Shown here one piece after another: positions 21,217 through 31,276 of a stretch of 64,000 nucleotides of DNA. This DNA is from Elymus sibiricus (taxonomy: Eukaryota; Streptophyta; Magnoliopsida; Poales; Poaceae), in contig CM077665.1 in the NCBI GenBank assembly GCA_039707655.1, positions 83,019,954 through 83,083,953 of the forward strand. Direction: 5' to 3'. Position 1 is the first letter of the stretch. Each line of letters begins with the position of its first letter. A model generated the notes under the pieces. That model was not told where the DNA came from. It did not search any database and saw only the letters and a program-made list of their open reading frames with translations. Both the position numbers and the translations under genes were made by a program.

Positions 21217-23002
21217 TGTTGGGGAACGTTGCATGGGAAACAAAATTTTCCCTACGCACACACAAAATCTATCCATGGAGATGAGCATCTACGAGAGGGG
21301 AGGTCGGATCCACATACCCTTGTAGATCGCTAAGCGGGAAGCGTTAAGAAACGCGGTTGATGTAGTCGAACGTCTTCGCGATCCAAATCGCAAGCCGTCC
21401 CGCGATCCAATCACGATCTAGTGCCGAACGGACGGCACCTCCGCGTTCAGCACACGTATAGCTCGATGACGATCTCCACCTCCTTGATCCAACAAGCGAG
21501 GGTAGAGAGGTAGATGAGTTCTCCGACAGCACAACGGCATGGTGGCGGTGGTGGTGAACTAATACGGCAGGGCTTCGCCAAGCTCTACCGAACTAATCTA
21601 GGGGAGAAAGACGATCTAGAGAGGAGAGGGCAGCACGTGGCTTTTCAGGTTTTGGGCTGCCCTCAAACCTCCACTATATATAGGAGGAAGGGGTGGGAGG
21701 AGGCACCCTAGGGTTTCCCCTAGGGCCTTGGCCGCTGGCCAAGAGGTGGAATCCACCTCCAACAAGGAGGTGGGGCGCGGGGGAGGAGTCCTACTCCAAC
21801 AAGGACTCCTCCCACCCTCCACCTTTTTCCTCTTGGGCGCATGGGCCCTCATGGGGTCGGCTGCCCAGCCCACCAGGGGCTGGTGCGCCACCTCTTGGGC
21901 CCATGTGCCTCCCGGGGTGGGTGGGCCCCCCCGGTGGACCCCCGAAACCCATTCGTCACTCCCGGTACACAACTGGAAATACCCGAAACTTTTCCGGAAC
22001 CCAAATACCACTTTTCTATATATAAATCTTTACCTCTAGACCATTCCGGAGATCCTCGTGACGTCCGGATCTCATCCGGGACTCCGAACAACCTTCGGTC
22101 ACCAACATACATAACTCATTAATACCAAAACGTCACCGAACATTAAGTGTGCAGACCCTGCGGGTTCGAGAACTATGTAGACATGACCGAGACACCTCTA
22201 CGGCCAATAACCAATAGCGGGACCTGGATGCCCATATTGGTTCCTACATATTCTACGAAGATCTTTATCAGTTGAACCTCTATGTCAAGGATTCAGTTAA
22301 TCACGTACGCTGTTCCCTTTGTTTATCGGTATGTTACTTGCCCGAGATTCAATCGTCGTTATCTCCATACCTAGTTCAATCTCGTTACCGGCAAGTCTCT
22401 TTACTCGTTCCGTAATACAAGATCCCGTGGCTAACTCTTTAGTCACTTTGCTTGCAAGGCTCATTGTGATGTCGTATTACCGAGTGGGCCCTGAGATACC
22501 TCTCCATCACGCGGAGTAACAAATCCCAGTCTTGATCCATGTCAACTCAACAGACACCCTCGGAGATACCTGTAGAGCATCTTTATAGTCACCCAGTTAT
22601 GTTGTGACGTTTGATACACACAAGGTATTCCTCCGATGTCAGTGAGTTACATGATCTCATGGTCATAGGAACACATACTTGACATGCAGAAGACAATTGC
22701 AACAAACTGACACGATCATATGCTACGTTCATAGTTTGGGTCTTGTCCATCACATCATTCTCCTAATGATGTGATCCCGTTATGAAATGACAACTCATGT
22801 CTATGGCCAGGAAACCTTGACCATCTTTGATCAACGAGCAAGTCCTATAGAGGCTCACTAGGGACACAGTGTTGTCTATATACCCACACATGTATTTGAG
22901 TTTCCAATCAATACAATTTAGCATGGATAATAAACATTTATCATGAACAAGGAAATATAATAATAACCATTTTATTATTGCCTCTAGGGCATATTTCCAA
23001 CA
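21217..23002 (-). mobile_element. Angela/BARE/WIS-type Copia element, 5' LTR (complete, 1786 bp)
   Basis: On the minus strand it runs from TGTTGGAAATATGCCCTAGA (23002) to ACGTTCCCCAACA (21217). It is followed by the primer site on one side and by TTGAA (23003-23007), the expected target duplication, on the other. The left partner of TTGAA was lost in the deletion at 4044/4045. The downstream part of this LTR (21217-21931) is absent from the 3' copy. ORFs inside (for example around 21616-22112) are GC-rich LTR sequence and not genes. Confidence 0.9.
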
Positions 23003-23758
23003 TTGAATCCCTTAGGATCTTCCCTTAGAGGGGCCTTGGCATCACTTGGATCTTCTCTCAATGGAGGGTATTCTCCGTGGGAGAAGTAAGTAATGGAGCT
23101 ATGCTCAACAAAAGGTCTTTGCTAAACAACAGTTAAACCCTAGAGAGAATAGGGGAAGGTGTTTATATAGTGCTAGGGACGAAGGGGTAAGTGGGAGAGA
23201 TACATGGGCCGCGGGCCCGAGTGGAGTCGCTCTGGAAAGGCCGGAAGTTCCGGGCTAGGCCGGAAGTTCCGGGCAGCTTCCGGGCAGGGTCCGGGCTGAA
23301 CAGAGAGTTGGCGCAGGCTTCGGAGGCTGGCTTCACGAGGGGCCGGAAGTTCCGGGGGCCGGAGGTTCCGGGCGAGGGTCCGGCCGGGTTCCGGGCTATC
23401 CAGAGAGTTTGCACTCCTGGGGTCGGCCCTGGGTCGCCGGTGGGCCGGAAGTTCCGGGTAGGCCGAAAGTTGCGGGCTGTCCAGAGAGTTGCCCTTGGTG
23501 TTTGCCCCTTCTCCTCCTCGGCCTTGGTCTTGGGGATGCTTCCTTGATCCTTTGTGGTCGTCTTCCTTGAACCTGACGATGCACATGGTTTCATTGTGAG
23601 GTAGCATCCAAGTTCCTTTGCCATCCAAGTCAAACTCGAAGAGGAGTGAGTTCACCTTAGCTCCAATGTCGCGTGCGCGTGCTCTTGTCATAGGGCCACG
23701 TGGGGGTTGGTTTGATGGTGTAGTCTTCATGGGGATGATGGTGGGATGCTCCGCATCA
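23003..23758. mobile_element. Retroelement X, right LTR portion
   Basis: Direct repeat of 3300-4044, continuing to the terminus CTCCGCATCA at 23758 and the flanking GATTG (23759-23763). It starts at the Angela insertion site TTGAA. The array of CCGGAAGTTCCGG-like near-palindromes is better preserved here than in the left copy, with one additional unit (near 23238-23270). An alternative reading, a 5-bp duplication TTGTG with non-canonical ends, is possible. The TG...CA reading fits LTR elements better. Confidence 0.6.
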
Positions 23759-23763
23759 GATTG

Positions 23764-23950
23764 TGCTCACAACAATTACGGGGAGGGGATTTGCTGTCTC
23801 ATTAGTTCGGTCCAATTCAGGTTCAACCTCGGAAGTGGCAGGAGCAGGCCTTTGGGGAGGGGTAATTGAACTGCTTGCATAAAAACTATGCATATTCATA
23901 GTCTTTCTCTTCACTTTTGAAACTGCAAATGAATTGTAATTGACACTCAA
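23764..23950 (-). pseudogene. hAT-family transposase, extreme N-terminus
   Basis: The minus strand encodes a short N-terminus with KVKRKTMNMHSFYASSS followed by a Pro/Glu-rich linker ending ETANPLPVIVV. The start (basic KRKT, then a Ser-rich stretch) and the linker fit the N-termini of TTF-type hAT proteins. The linker continues across the X insertion into the proline-rich linker at 3088. X therefore inserted into this coding exon. This joint is the strongest evidence that the hAT gene is the oldest layer in the left third of the window. Confidence 0.55.
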
Positions 23951-24561
23951 TTAATCAACAATTCATGAACTATCAAACAAATTTAAGTGGCACTAGACTA
24001 GTTAATAAATAAAGCAACATAAGCAATTAATTTGGGAATAAAACCTTGGCCCTCACACAACCAGATGCTGGATGTGGCGACGGGTCGTGAGCTCCTCACT
24101 TCGGACTTTCGGAGTAGGGCGTGGCGGCGTGCGGCTGTGCGAGCCAAATCGTAGCTTCGACTCGCGGTGCCTCCACTTCTCCAGCCAACAACGAGGTCTC
24201 CAATAGCCGATGCTTGATGCTTCGAGATTCCTGTTGGTCGCTGGATGCGGTCCGCGCGGGCATCATGGAGTGCCTGCACGAGGTGGTCGTGCCGCCGTGG
24301 AGTGGAGGTGGAGCGCATGTAGGAAGGTGAGCCGGGGAGGGACAGAGGAGCCTGTCGATGGCCGCTACGTAGGGATAGGATTTGGCAGCACTTGCTTGAA
24401 CGGATGAACAGAACGGAGGAGAGTAACGACGCCTGGAGCAAAAACGAGTCTCCTAGGTTCTGATTGCTGGAGGAAGTTGGGCCGGGGCGAAGCATAGTAG
24501 TATTAAAAAACATTTTTTAGGAGGGCATGCTGAAGCCTGTTGAAGCCTGCCCACTGGACTC
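23951..24561 (-). other. Upstream part of the hAT element and its probable 5' terminus
   Basis: A GC-rich stretch upstream of the hAT N-terminus. On the minus strand, CAGTGGGCAGGCTTCAACAG starts at about 24561 and resembles the CAGTGG-type terminal repeats of plant hAT elements. The 3' terminus is not in view, so neither the inverted repeat nor the 8-bp duplication can be confirmed. An ORF of about 170 codons here (23998-24513, minus) has no recognisable domain. Confidence 0.3.
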
Positions 24562-26172
24562 GCGTGTGCTACCGGGATTGTCTAGCTTGAAAATCCAATT
24601 TGGGTCGGTCAATCCGCTGTGAGCCACCAGATATAAGATGGATGGCCAGATCAACTTCTTCAACATATGAAACCATTCCCTTACATCTTCTTCAATCTCG
24701 ACCCGTCGATCTAGCCCCAACTTAATCGCCTGCTGCCGGCCGGGGGCGCTCCCGGGGCAGCCTTGCCACCCCGGCCTCCCCTCAACCGTTGCCCACCGTC
24801 GTGCTGCCCCACCCCCGATCATCCCTCTAACCCCGACCATGAACCATTTTTTCGGCGAACCTGCACCCCCACCCCAACACCTCTAAGATAGATAGTGGGG
24901 TTACATGTCACCAGAAGATAGATAGTGGGGTCGTGTGTCACTCTAAGATAGACCCAAAGGACTTCTCCGGCGAGACGACAACTGCTTCTTCCTTCCTTCT
25001 AAATTAAACTATTTTTAGGAGACTTACAAGTAGGTATTGTGGATACTACCACCCTTGACCTGTATGCCAAATGTTGCTCGTAGTCGTAGCTTTGGCAAGA
25101 CTCGCCTAATTGGTCGATCTCACATGGTAGCAACTAGTAACACGCCTTATTTGCAATGACGATGGAGGGTTTGGATGGTAGAACTGATCTAGATCAATGT
25201 TGGTACCGATGTGTCGATTGGTTGCCTACCCACGGAAGTATCTTTTTTTGTACAAGCTGGACATTCAACTTTTCTTGGATATCCGTATCCATGAAGCAAT
25301 AAAAACAACACAACATCAATATGTACATTGCAATAACACAAACAACGGTAAGCACATAACACAAGAGATAATAACGAGGATAACATACTGCTGCTTGTGC
25401 GGTATCGGATGGTGGGTGCATGCGGTGAGCCGGTGACATACATAACACGGGGGGGGGGGGGGGGGGGACTAGGATGTGCGGCATGTGCCTTACTAACCCA
25501 ACTAAAACCGGTGAAAAGTAGGTGTGAAATCGGGAATTGTGCGTGTTATTGTCCAGGCTAGTCCGCACAGTAAAGATTTTGTAACTCGGCCTCTAGATGT
25601 GTTCTTGCACGCACGAGGGAGAAGTAGGCGATTGGACGTCAGGAACACTAGTGTAGCAATGGCGTAGTGTGATTAGGATTAGCCACACTGACAGGTTAGA
25701 GCCTTGCACTGGAGCATTTTCGAGTGGACATGTTTTTCCCTTCTTATGCGTGGTAACTTGGGAATTTGGTCGTATCTTCGTCCGACCATGGTTGTTTCGA
25801 CATAAACTTCTCGGGTGGATGTCTAAATATGATCGACACAACTTCGTCTTCCTCTCCAAGACATGGATCCTTCAGAATTGATATCATCGCCGATGCTTCC
25901 TTACAGAGATCGTTGACTTCCACTCCGCCTTACCATTTTTTACGTGATGGTGTGAAACTCCAATGCAACAACATCAGCGTTCCATCGACATGTGCATGAT
26001 TAAGAGGATGATGGATTCCTTGAGGACTTGATTTTTTATTCTTCTCTTTGATTTTTTGTTTGCAATATCGGTGTTGCTTTATACAAAGCTTCAGCTCCTT
26101 CGTGGGATTTGTTTTGGAATTTGATAACGTCCGAACGTTAGGTATGAGCACATGGCAAATCGAACGTTTTTT
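24562..26172. other. Intergenic region upstream of NIP7
   Basis: No gene recognised. It contains a short repeated motif (AAGATAGATAGTGGGGT at about 24887 and 24914) and a run of 19 G at 25449-25467. ORFs on both strands here are short, overlap each other and show no domains. Confidence 0.5.
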
Positions 26173-26307
26173 ATGACAAGTTTAGTGACGCAAGGATTAC
26201 AACTTTAGTTGGCAAGCATGGCAACTTCACGTTTCAGTTTATTTTGTGTCAAAAAATTGCCGTGTGTGTTAACTAAGTTGCCATCCTTGCGTTACTAGAA
26301 TTGCCAT
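26173..26307. mobile_element. MITE-like inverted repeat (135 bp)
   Basis: The first roughly 40 bases (ATGACAAGTTTAGTGACGCA, then AGGATTACAACTTTAGTT) form an imperfect inverted repeat with the last roughly 40 (AACTAAGTTGCCATCCTTGC, then GTTACTAGAATTGCCAT). The arrangement is typical of a small foldback or MITE element in the upstream region of a grass gene. A target duplication was not evident, so the superfamily stays open. Confidence 0.5.
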
Positions 26308-26717
26308 GCTCATGTCATGTACTTATCATTTCCTTTATTAAAACTGTTGGTTAAAAATGGTTTATTCCCCGGTCACTAGGAATCCTCTATGTCCCGTTAA
26401 GACAAAATATCTTTTCAAAAGATGTGAGGTGTCGTGACTTGAATCTTCTCCCTATGTAAAGTTGTAAACTAATCTAATACATTTTTGCAGTTCAAAAACG
26501 TCTTATGTTAGTGTTCAAAATCACACCTGACCTATAACTAGGCCAGCATTTTTTTTTGCTACAAATGGATTGAAAGTGGACCAAGTGGTCAAAGAGCATG
26601 TGAAACAATTGTGAGGAATGCTATCAACCGTAGGATTTATCCGATCCAACGGCCTACAATCAAAAGGCCCTCAGTCTCGATAAAACCAAGGGGGAAGGAG
26701 GCACCCGAGTCCCGACT

Positions 26718-26725
26718 AAACCCTA
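26718..26725 (+). promoter_or_regulatory. Telo-box (AAACCCTA) in the NIP7 leader/promoter
   Basis: AAACCCTA lies 86 bases before the NIP7 start codon. Telo-boxes are established elements of plant genes for ribosomal proteins and ribosome biogenesis, usually close to the transcription start. The match is short, but the position and gene class agree. Confidence 0.5.
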
Positions 26726-26811
26726 GCCTCCGTCGGCCCCCATTCCCCAACCTTCACCGCCACTCCGCCCCCAAACCCCGCCGCCGCCCCCACCCGCCCG
26801 CCGCCTCCGCC

Positions 26812-27378
26812 ATGCGTCCGCTCGACGAGAAGGAGACCACGATGGTCTTCGAGAAGCTCTTCAAGTTCACCGGCCCCAACCTGAAGCACCTCCTGGAGCG
26901 GCCCTCCGTGGAGGGCCCCGACCCGGAGCCCGGCCGCTACTGCCTCCGCCTCCACAAGAACCGCGTCTTCTACGCCTCCGAGTCGCTCGTCCGCCGCGCC
27001 ACCGCCGTGTCCCGCACGCGCCTCGCCGGGGTCGGCACGCCCATCGGCAAGTTCACCCACGGCGGCGCCTTCCACCTCACCGTCCACGCGCTCGACCTCC
27101 TCGCCGCCCATGCGCGCCGCCGCATCTGGCTCAAGCCCGACACGGAGCGCTCGTTCCTTTTCGGCAACTCCGTGCCCAAGTCCGCGCTCGCGCGCATCAC
27201 CGAGAACACCAAGTCCGGCGATGGCGTCGTCGTCATGTCCATGGCCGACGTGCCGCTCGGGTTTGGGGTCGCCGCCAGGGGCGCGCAGGACTGCAGGAAG
27301 GCCGACACCAACGCCGTGGTGGTGCTCCACCAGTCTGATGCTGGGGAGTACCTCCGCAAGGAGGAGGAGCTCATGTGA
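26812..27378 (+). CDS. NIP7: 60S ribosome subunit biogenesis protein NIP7 homologue (188 residues, single exon)
   Basis: NIP7 is a conserved nucleolar and cytoplasmic factor for pre-rRNA processing and 60S subunit assembly. The protein starts MRPLDEKETTMVFEKLFKFT, the canonical NIP7 start, then RYCLRLHKNRVFYASESLVR, LAGVGTPIGKFTHGGAFHL and the C-terminal PUA RNA-binding domain (about residues 95-170) with WLKPDTERSFLFGNSVPKSA and MADVPLGFGVAARGAQDCRK. Its 188 residues match the family length, so the gene looks complete. The Met at 26812 is chosen because the 67 upstream open codons in this frame are unlike the family. The coding region is very GC-rich at third positions, as is common in grasses. 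A possible 3'-UTR intron (GTGAGG after the stop, acceptor TTGCAG near 28550) is only a suggestion. The long antisense ORF over this gene is a GC artefact. Confidence 0.95.
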   Translation: MRPLDEKETTMVFEKLFKFTGPNLKHLLERPSVEGPDPEPGRYCLRLHKNRVFYASESLVRRATAVSRTRLAGVGTPIGKFTHGGAFHLTVHALDLLAAHARRRIWLKPDTERSFLFGNSVPKSALARITENTKSGDGVVVMSMADVPLGFGVAARGAQDCRKADTNAVVVLHQSDAGEYLRKEEELM

Positions 27379-29237
27379 GGTGAGGGTCGAGTCTTCGTTT
27401 GTTCTTGTGCTGACTGATTGGACCATATGCGTGAATTTAGGGACCCAATGTCTTGCTATCTTGTTCGAGAGTTCCTGCATATGTCATATGAAATGTACTG
27501 GATGATTAATTGAGTATGAGATGATGCGATTGCAAATTTTCGGTGATAATTGGTCTTTTTCTCATCTGTGAATGCACCAAATGTGTATTTTTGGATCCCA
27601 CCTGTGAATGCACTAAATTGGTATTTTTGGATCACATCACTTACTGAATTGTGTGGAATGAATCAAGCAAAGCAGTTTGTGGGATTGAATTGTTCCATTG
27701 GGTTATTAGTCGTCAGACAAGTTCTGGTTATGTGTGTTAATAAACCATATAACTGATCTGTACATAGATGAACTGGTTAATTGTTGAAGTATGTCACATC
27801 ACGTAGGCTAATAGAACAACATAAATGGCCACTGCGGTCTTCAGTTTGGCTGTTTGATCAAGTGTTGCCCTATGCTTGTTGTGCTGGACTATGAAATCAA
27901 AGACATGAATGCTTTTGTTCCCACCTCTGATGCACACACACTCTTTTGTTTCTTGAGGCTCTCTGTAATATTGCTGTGCGAACTACTTCAGAAGTAGATG
28001 TTTTCACATGAGATTAGCGAGCCTTCGGATCTACATAATGTTGTCAGAAGTTAGAATCCCCATAAACAATAACTGCCCTGATCATTTGTTGTTGTGACTG
28101 GTAAAAACTTAAGGCGGGGCATGAGTTCTGTGCTGTTTGGACAGTAAGTGGAACTTTACCATTATGAAACATAAAACGCTTAGTACACCGGACTAAGATT
28201 GGGTTACAGGTTTAGTTCTGATATATACTCAGACTAAGATTGGTTTATCATTTCCCTGTAACTGACTGGCATGCGTTTGCTGTTAGATTGGCCTAACCAC
28301 TTATCGATTATGAAATCCTGCTTCTGCAGTTATAGTAGTATTGGCACTCGAGCAGAAAATAAACTGCTTGCTCGCTTTTCCCGTTGTCCATGCCATTTGA
28401 TTGTTTCAGTGACATCATCCTGTGACAATCAACACCACCTTTGCTAGTCAGGCGGTCTTTAGATACTTCTTTCATGTCCTGAGCACGTCATTTGTATGAC
28501 GCACTTGGTTTGCCCCATGTGATTCTGATTTACAGCATTTGTGCTTGCAGGTGATGCGTGTCTGTGGTGCTGAAAGATGTGTTCCCTCCGTGGTTGTGAT
28601 CACCGATCTGTGCTTGCAATCAGTGTGCAGTTCGTCGACCATTCTGTATTCTGCAGTTTTCATACAGGGCAAGGAAAAGTGGACGTCTGATCGTAGTAGA
28701 GTAGTTTTCTTTTCAGGTAGTTCTGATGGCTATAAATTTTGTCATGCTGTAGCTTATCAGCAAGCTACTGCATTGTATCGTGTGAAGTGTGAACTACAAA
28801 TTATGATAATGATACATTTCCTCTTGGAGCCCTAATTGTTTTTACGTCTGATCGACAAATTACTTACCAGGAAGTTAACCTGCTCGTGAATGCCCCTGGT
28901 TTCATCACGCTTGAAACTGCGAAGCTTGGGCAGCCAGCTATGTTAGCCTGAGTAAGATTCTTATGTTTCGAAAAAAAAGTAAGATTCTTATTGACAAACA
29001 TTCGCCAGTGCTCTTGCTAGTACCATATGAGCAGTACACTTGTTTATTTTGTATATGGGGTGACATGGCTCGACATCGCTAGGATAAACAGGTGATTGGA
29101 TACACAGCGTCAGCAGATTTGATCTTCAATGCTAGGATAAAACAGATGATTGGATACATTGTCATTAGCAAAAGGAGATTAACTTTTGTTCTTGAACAAG
29201 AATGAGGAAACAAAAATATATGTCGAAAAGAAAACTT
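27379..29237. other. NIP7 3' region and intergenic space
   Basis: No second gene is supported. The sequence is gene-like in composition and may hold the NIP7 3'-UTR and a 3'-UTR intron. At 28951-28991 a 14-bp direct repeat (AGTAAGATTCTTAT) flanks 13 bases ending in a run of A, a retroposition-like scar. Short ORFs near 27550-27756 and 28539-28835 have no domain support. Confidence 0.5.
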
Positions 29238-29307
29238 GCGCATCCAGGGAATCGAACCCTGGTCAGTACCGTGGGAGGGTACTATGATACCACTACACCA
29301 GATGCGC
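29238..29307 (-). tRNA. tRNA-Gly (anticodon CCC), copy 1
   Basis: A 70-base cloverleaf on the minus strand. The 7-bp acceptor stem is GCGCATC/GATGCGC. The anticodon stem GTACC/GGTAC encloses loop CTCCCAC, giving anticodon CCC (Gly, GGG codons). The T-stem CAGGG/CCCTG encloses TTCGATT. Internal A and B boxes are intact and there is no intron. Directly upstream on its own strand is CAACCAA, the CAA motif favoured near plant tRNA starts. Downstream is a TTTTCTTTT pol III terminator. An identical copy lies at 30978-31047. Confidence 0.95.
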
Positions 29308-29515
29308 TTGGTTGTGCAATGATCCTTGATTACTCTTAATAGTACTCTATAAAATCCAGTGCATAAATGTCTTATGGTTCAAATTTATATCTACGTAAAA
29401 GATCCTAATTCGTGGTCGGAGATATGAAGGTTTCACTACACGCCTTTACAAACGTCATGTAATTTTGAATAGAACTAGTATGTACAAACAGCAAATGAGC
29501 TGTTTCGTGAGAGCT
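29308..29515. repeat. Left arm of a diverged duplication next to the tRNA
   Basis: Segments such as TAATTCGTGGTCGGAGATAT (about 29407), TAATTTTGAATAG (about 29460) and AGCTGTTTCGTGAGAG (about 29498) reappear in the same order and similar spacing at 31048-31276. The tRNA 5' flank was therefore duplicated together with the tRNA. Confidence 0.6.
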
Positions 29516-29568
29516 CAAGGCGTTGAAAATCTAGTGATGCAGTCAGGCCAAGGCCAAGGAGATCCCGC

Positions 29569-29634
29569 CACGTGTCGCATGGGCCCCATGCCAATCGGAT
29601 AATGGCAGCCACCGTGGCGCCGAGGCCAGCCAAT
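29569..29634 (+). promoter_or_regulatory. psaN promoter elements: G-box, CCAAT boxes, I-box
   Basis: Upstream of psaN are a G-box core CACGTG (29569-29574), a CCAAT box (29591-29595), an I-box core GGATAA (29597-29602) and a second CCAAT box (29630-29634). This combination is typical of light-responsive nuclear photosynthesis genes. No clear TATA box lies between here and the ATG at 29801, and several nuclear photosystem I genes are known to lack one. Confidence 0.5.
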
Positions 29635-29800
29635 GGAATCGAAGCAATCCTCACCCTATCCACACGCCCACCGCAAACGCCAGTTTCCCTCCACAGCATC
29701 CTCCACGATCAAAAACAAAACCATCGCCACAGCCCCCCTCCCCTGAGGCCACACACACACGCACACACACCAGATCAGTCAAGCAAACCTCGAGAGAATC

Positions 29801-30406
29801 ATGGCCGGCGTGAACACCAGTGTGGTCGGTCTCAAGCCCGCCGCGGCGGTGCCGCAGTCCGCCTCGCCCGCGGCGGCGAAGCGCGTACAGGTCGCCCCGG
29901 CCAAGGACCGGCGGTCGGCGCTTCTCGGCCTGGCGGCCGTCTTCGCCGTCACGGCCGCCTCCGCCGGGTCCGCCAGGGCAAGCGTCTTCGACGAGTACCT
30001 CGAGAAGAGCAAGCTCAACAAGGTCTGCTTTGTTCTCCTTTCCCGTGTAAGTGAATCCGTGCTCATTTCTCACCGGAGTTTCTGATGATTTTTGCGTGTG
30101 ATGATCAGGAGCTGAACGACAAGAAGAGGGCGGCGACGAGCGGCGCCAACTTCGCGCGCGCCTACACCGTCCAGTTCGGCAGCTGCAAGTTCCCGTACAA
30201 CTTCACCGGCTGCCAGGACCTCGCCAAGCAGAAGGTAACTCTCGATATCCATTTCTCCATGGCCGGATGAATTCTTAAGCTCTGGCTGACGATCATGCCT
30301 TCTCGTGTGGTCGCAGAAAGTCCCGTTCATCACCGACGACCTCGAGATCGAGTGCGAGGGGAAGGAGAAATTCAAGTGCGGGTCCAACGTCTTCTGGAAA
30401 TGGTGA
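29801..30406 (+). CDS. psaN: Photosystem I reaction centre subunit N, precursor (145 residues, three exons)
   Basis: PSI-N is a small lumenal subunit of photosystem I that helps plastocyanin interact with PSI. Exons are 29801-30022, 30109-30234 and 30317-30406, with GT...AG introns and all junctions between codons. Residues 1-60 form a bipartite transit peptide: an Ala/Ser/Lys-rich stromal part, then a twin-arginine DRRSALLGLAAVFAV lumenal signal ending SARA. This agrees with the known Tat-type import of PSI-N. The mature protein starts at SVFDEYLEKSKLNK and has about 85 residues with four cysteines (FGSC, FTGC, IEC, FKC). It ends KCGSNVFWKW, the diagnostic PsaN C-terminus. It is complete, with no defects. 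It is flanked by the duplicated tRNA-Gly genes. Antisense ORFs over exon 1 are GC artefacts. Confidence 0.97.
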
Positions 30407-30977
30407 AGCTGACCGATTGGCCAGGCAAATACGGCGAGTGCTGATGTATGTCAGACTGTCAGTGCTTGTACCTAGATGTCCAAACTGCACAAGTGTTTCG
30501 ACTGTGAAGTCATCGTCGCTGTAATTTTACCATCAAGTGGAATTCTGTTTTCACCTGGATATATGTGCATGTAATTAGCATGCATCTTGTCACATCCAGC
30601 ACCACAACACATTCATCAGTTAGAATTTGCCCAAGCAAGCTGCTTAGGCAAATTGGGGATCAGCTGGGAAAACGCAGAAAAAATATAGGAGTACTTGATT
30701 TCGCCATGATTCGTCAATAATAACACCTAAAGAAGACAGTATCAGAATTCAGAAGTATATAAGTTAAATTAGTTCTTAGAAACGAGAAATATTCATGTTA
30801 TTGGAAGTAAATGGTTCTAAGCACAGATTAAAACCTAGCTGATTGGCATAAAACCACCATATCTGCCAGCTATGCCATCCAGATAATTCCTCCTAGTTAG
30901 ATTTCTAAGGTTAGGTTACAAACACATAGATTAATTATTGTTTTTTATTATACGAATGAGCAATCATAAAAAAAAAT
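30407..30977. other. psaN 3' region
   Basis: Contains the 3'-UTR and spacer, AT-rich. No other gene or clear transposon is seen before the second tRNA. Confidence 0.5.
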
Positions 30978-31047
30978 GCGCATCCAGGGAATCGAACCCT
31001 GGTCAGTACCGTGGGAGGGTACTATGATACCACTACACCAGATGCGC
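30978..31047 (-). tRNA. tRNA-Gly (anticodon CCC), copy 2
   Basis: Identical over all 70 bases to the copy at 29238-29307, same strand, about 1.74 kb away on the other side of psaN. The CAACCAA upstream motif is retained, and a run of nine T directly downstream on the minus strand is a strong pol III terminator. Both copies therefore look functional although their flanks have diverged. Confidence 0.95.
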
Positions 31048-31276
31048 TTGGTTGGCATTACGCCTTAATGAAGGTTAATGTACAAGTATCTTGGCTCACT
31101 ATTTGGGTACTGCGATGATAGTGTGTTAGTAATTCATATTAATTAGTGGTCGAAAGATATAGAAGTTAGCCTACAGGATATGTAGAAACTTCATCTAATT
31201 TAGAATGTAGCTACCGCAAAATAATATTATTATAATAATGGAGCTAGTACAACATATAAGCTGTTGCGTGAGAACA
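31048..31276. repeat. Right arm of the diverged duplication next to the tRNA
   Basis: Collinear with 29308-29515: TAATTAGTGGTCGAAAGATA, TAATTTAGAATG and AGCTGTTGCGTGAGAA. The divergence is clearly greater than in the tRNA itself. Confidence 0.6.

Noticed and set aside
21616..22112. Pro/Gly-rich ORFs on both strands of the Angela LTR
   Set aside because: They lie wholly inside an LTR of known type and reflect its GC-rich composition.
23998..24513. Minus-strand ORF of 171 codons upstream of the hAT N-terminus
   Set aside because: No recognisable domain, and its position fits a non-coding leader of the hAT element.
25449..25467. Run of 19 G (also 17 G at 12707-12723 and shorter ones at 44717, 52111 and 62455)
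   Set aside because: Could be G-quadruplex-forming, but lengths of such runs are unreliable in assemblies. Not reported as a finding.
26716..27480. Long minus-strand ORF (254 codons) over NIP7
   Set aside because: Gly/Ala/Glu-rich antisense translation of a very GC-rich coding exon. No domain, and the plus strand is a certain gene.
27379..28560. Extra coding exon of NIP7 after a GTGAGG donor
   Set aside because: The single-exon protein is already full length with the expected C-terminus. At most this is a 3'-UTR intron.
29651..30073. Antisense ORFs over psaN exon 1
   Set aside because: GC-driven shadows with no domain. psaN is well supported on the plus strand.
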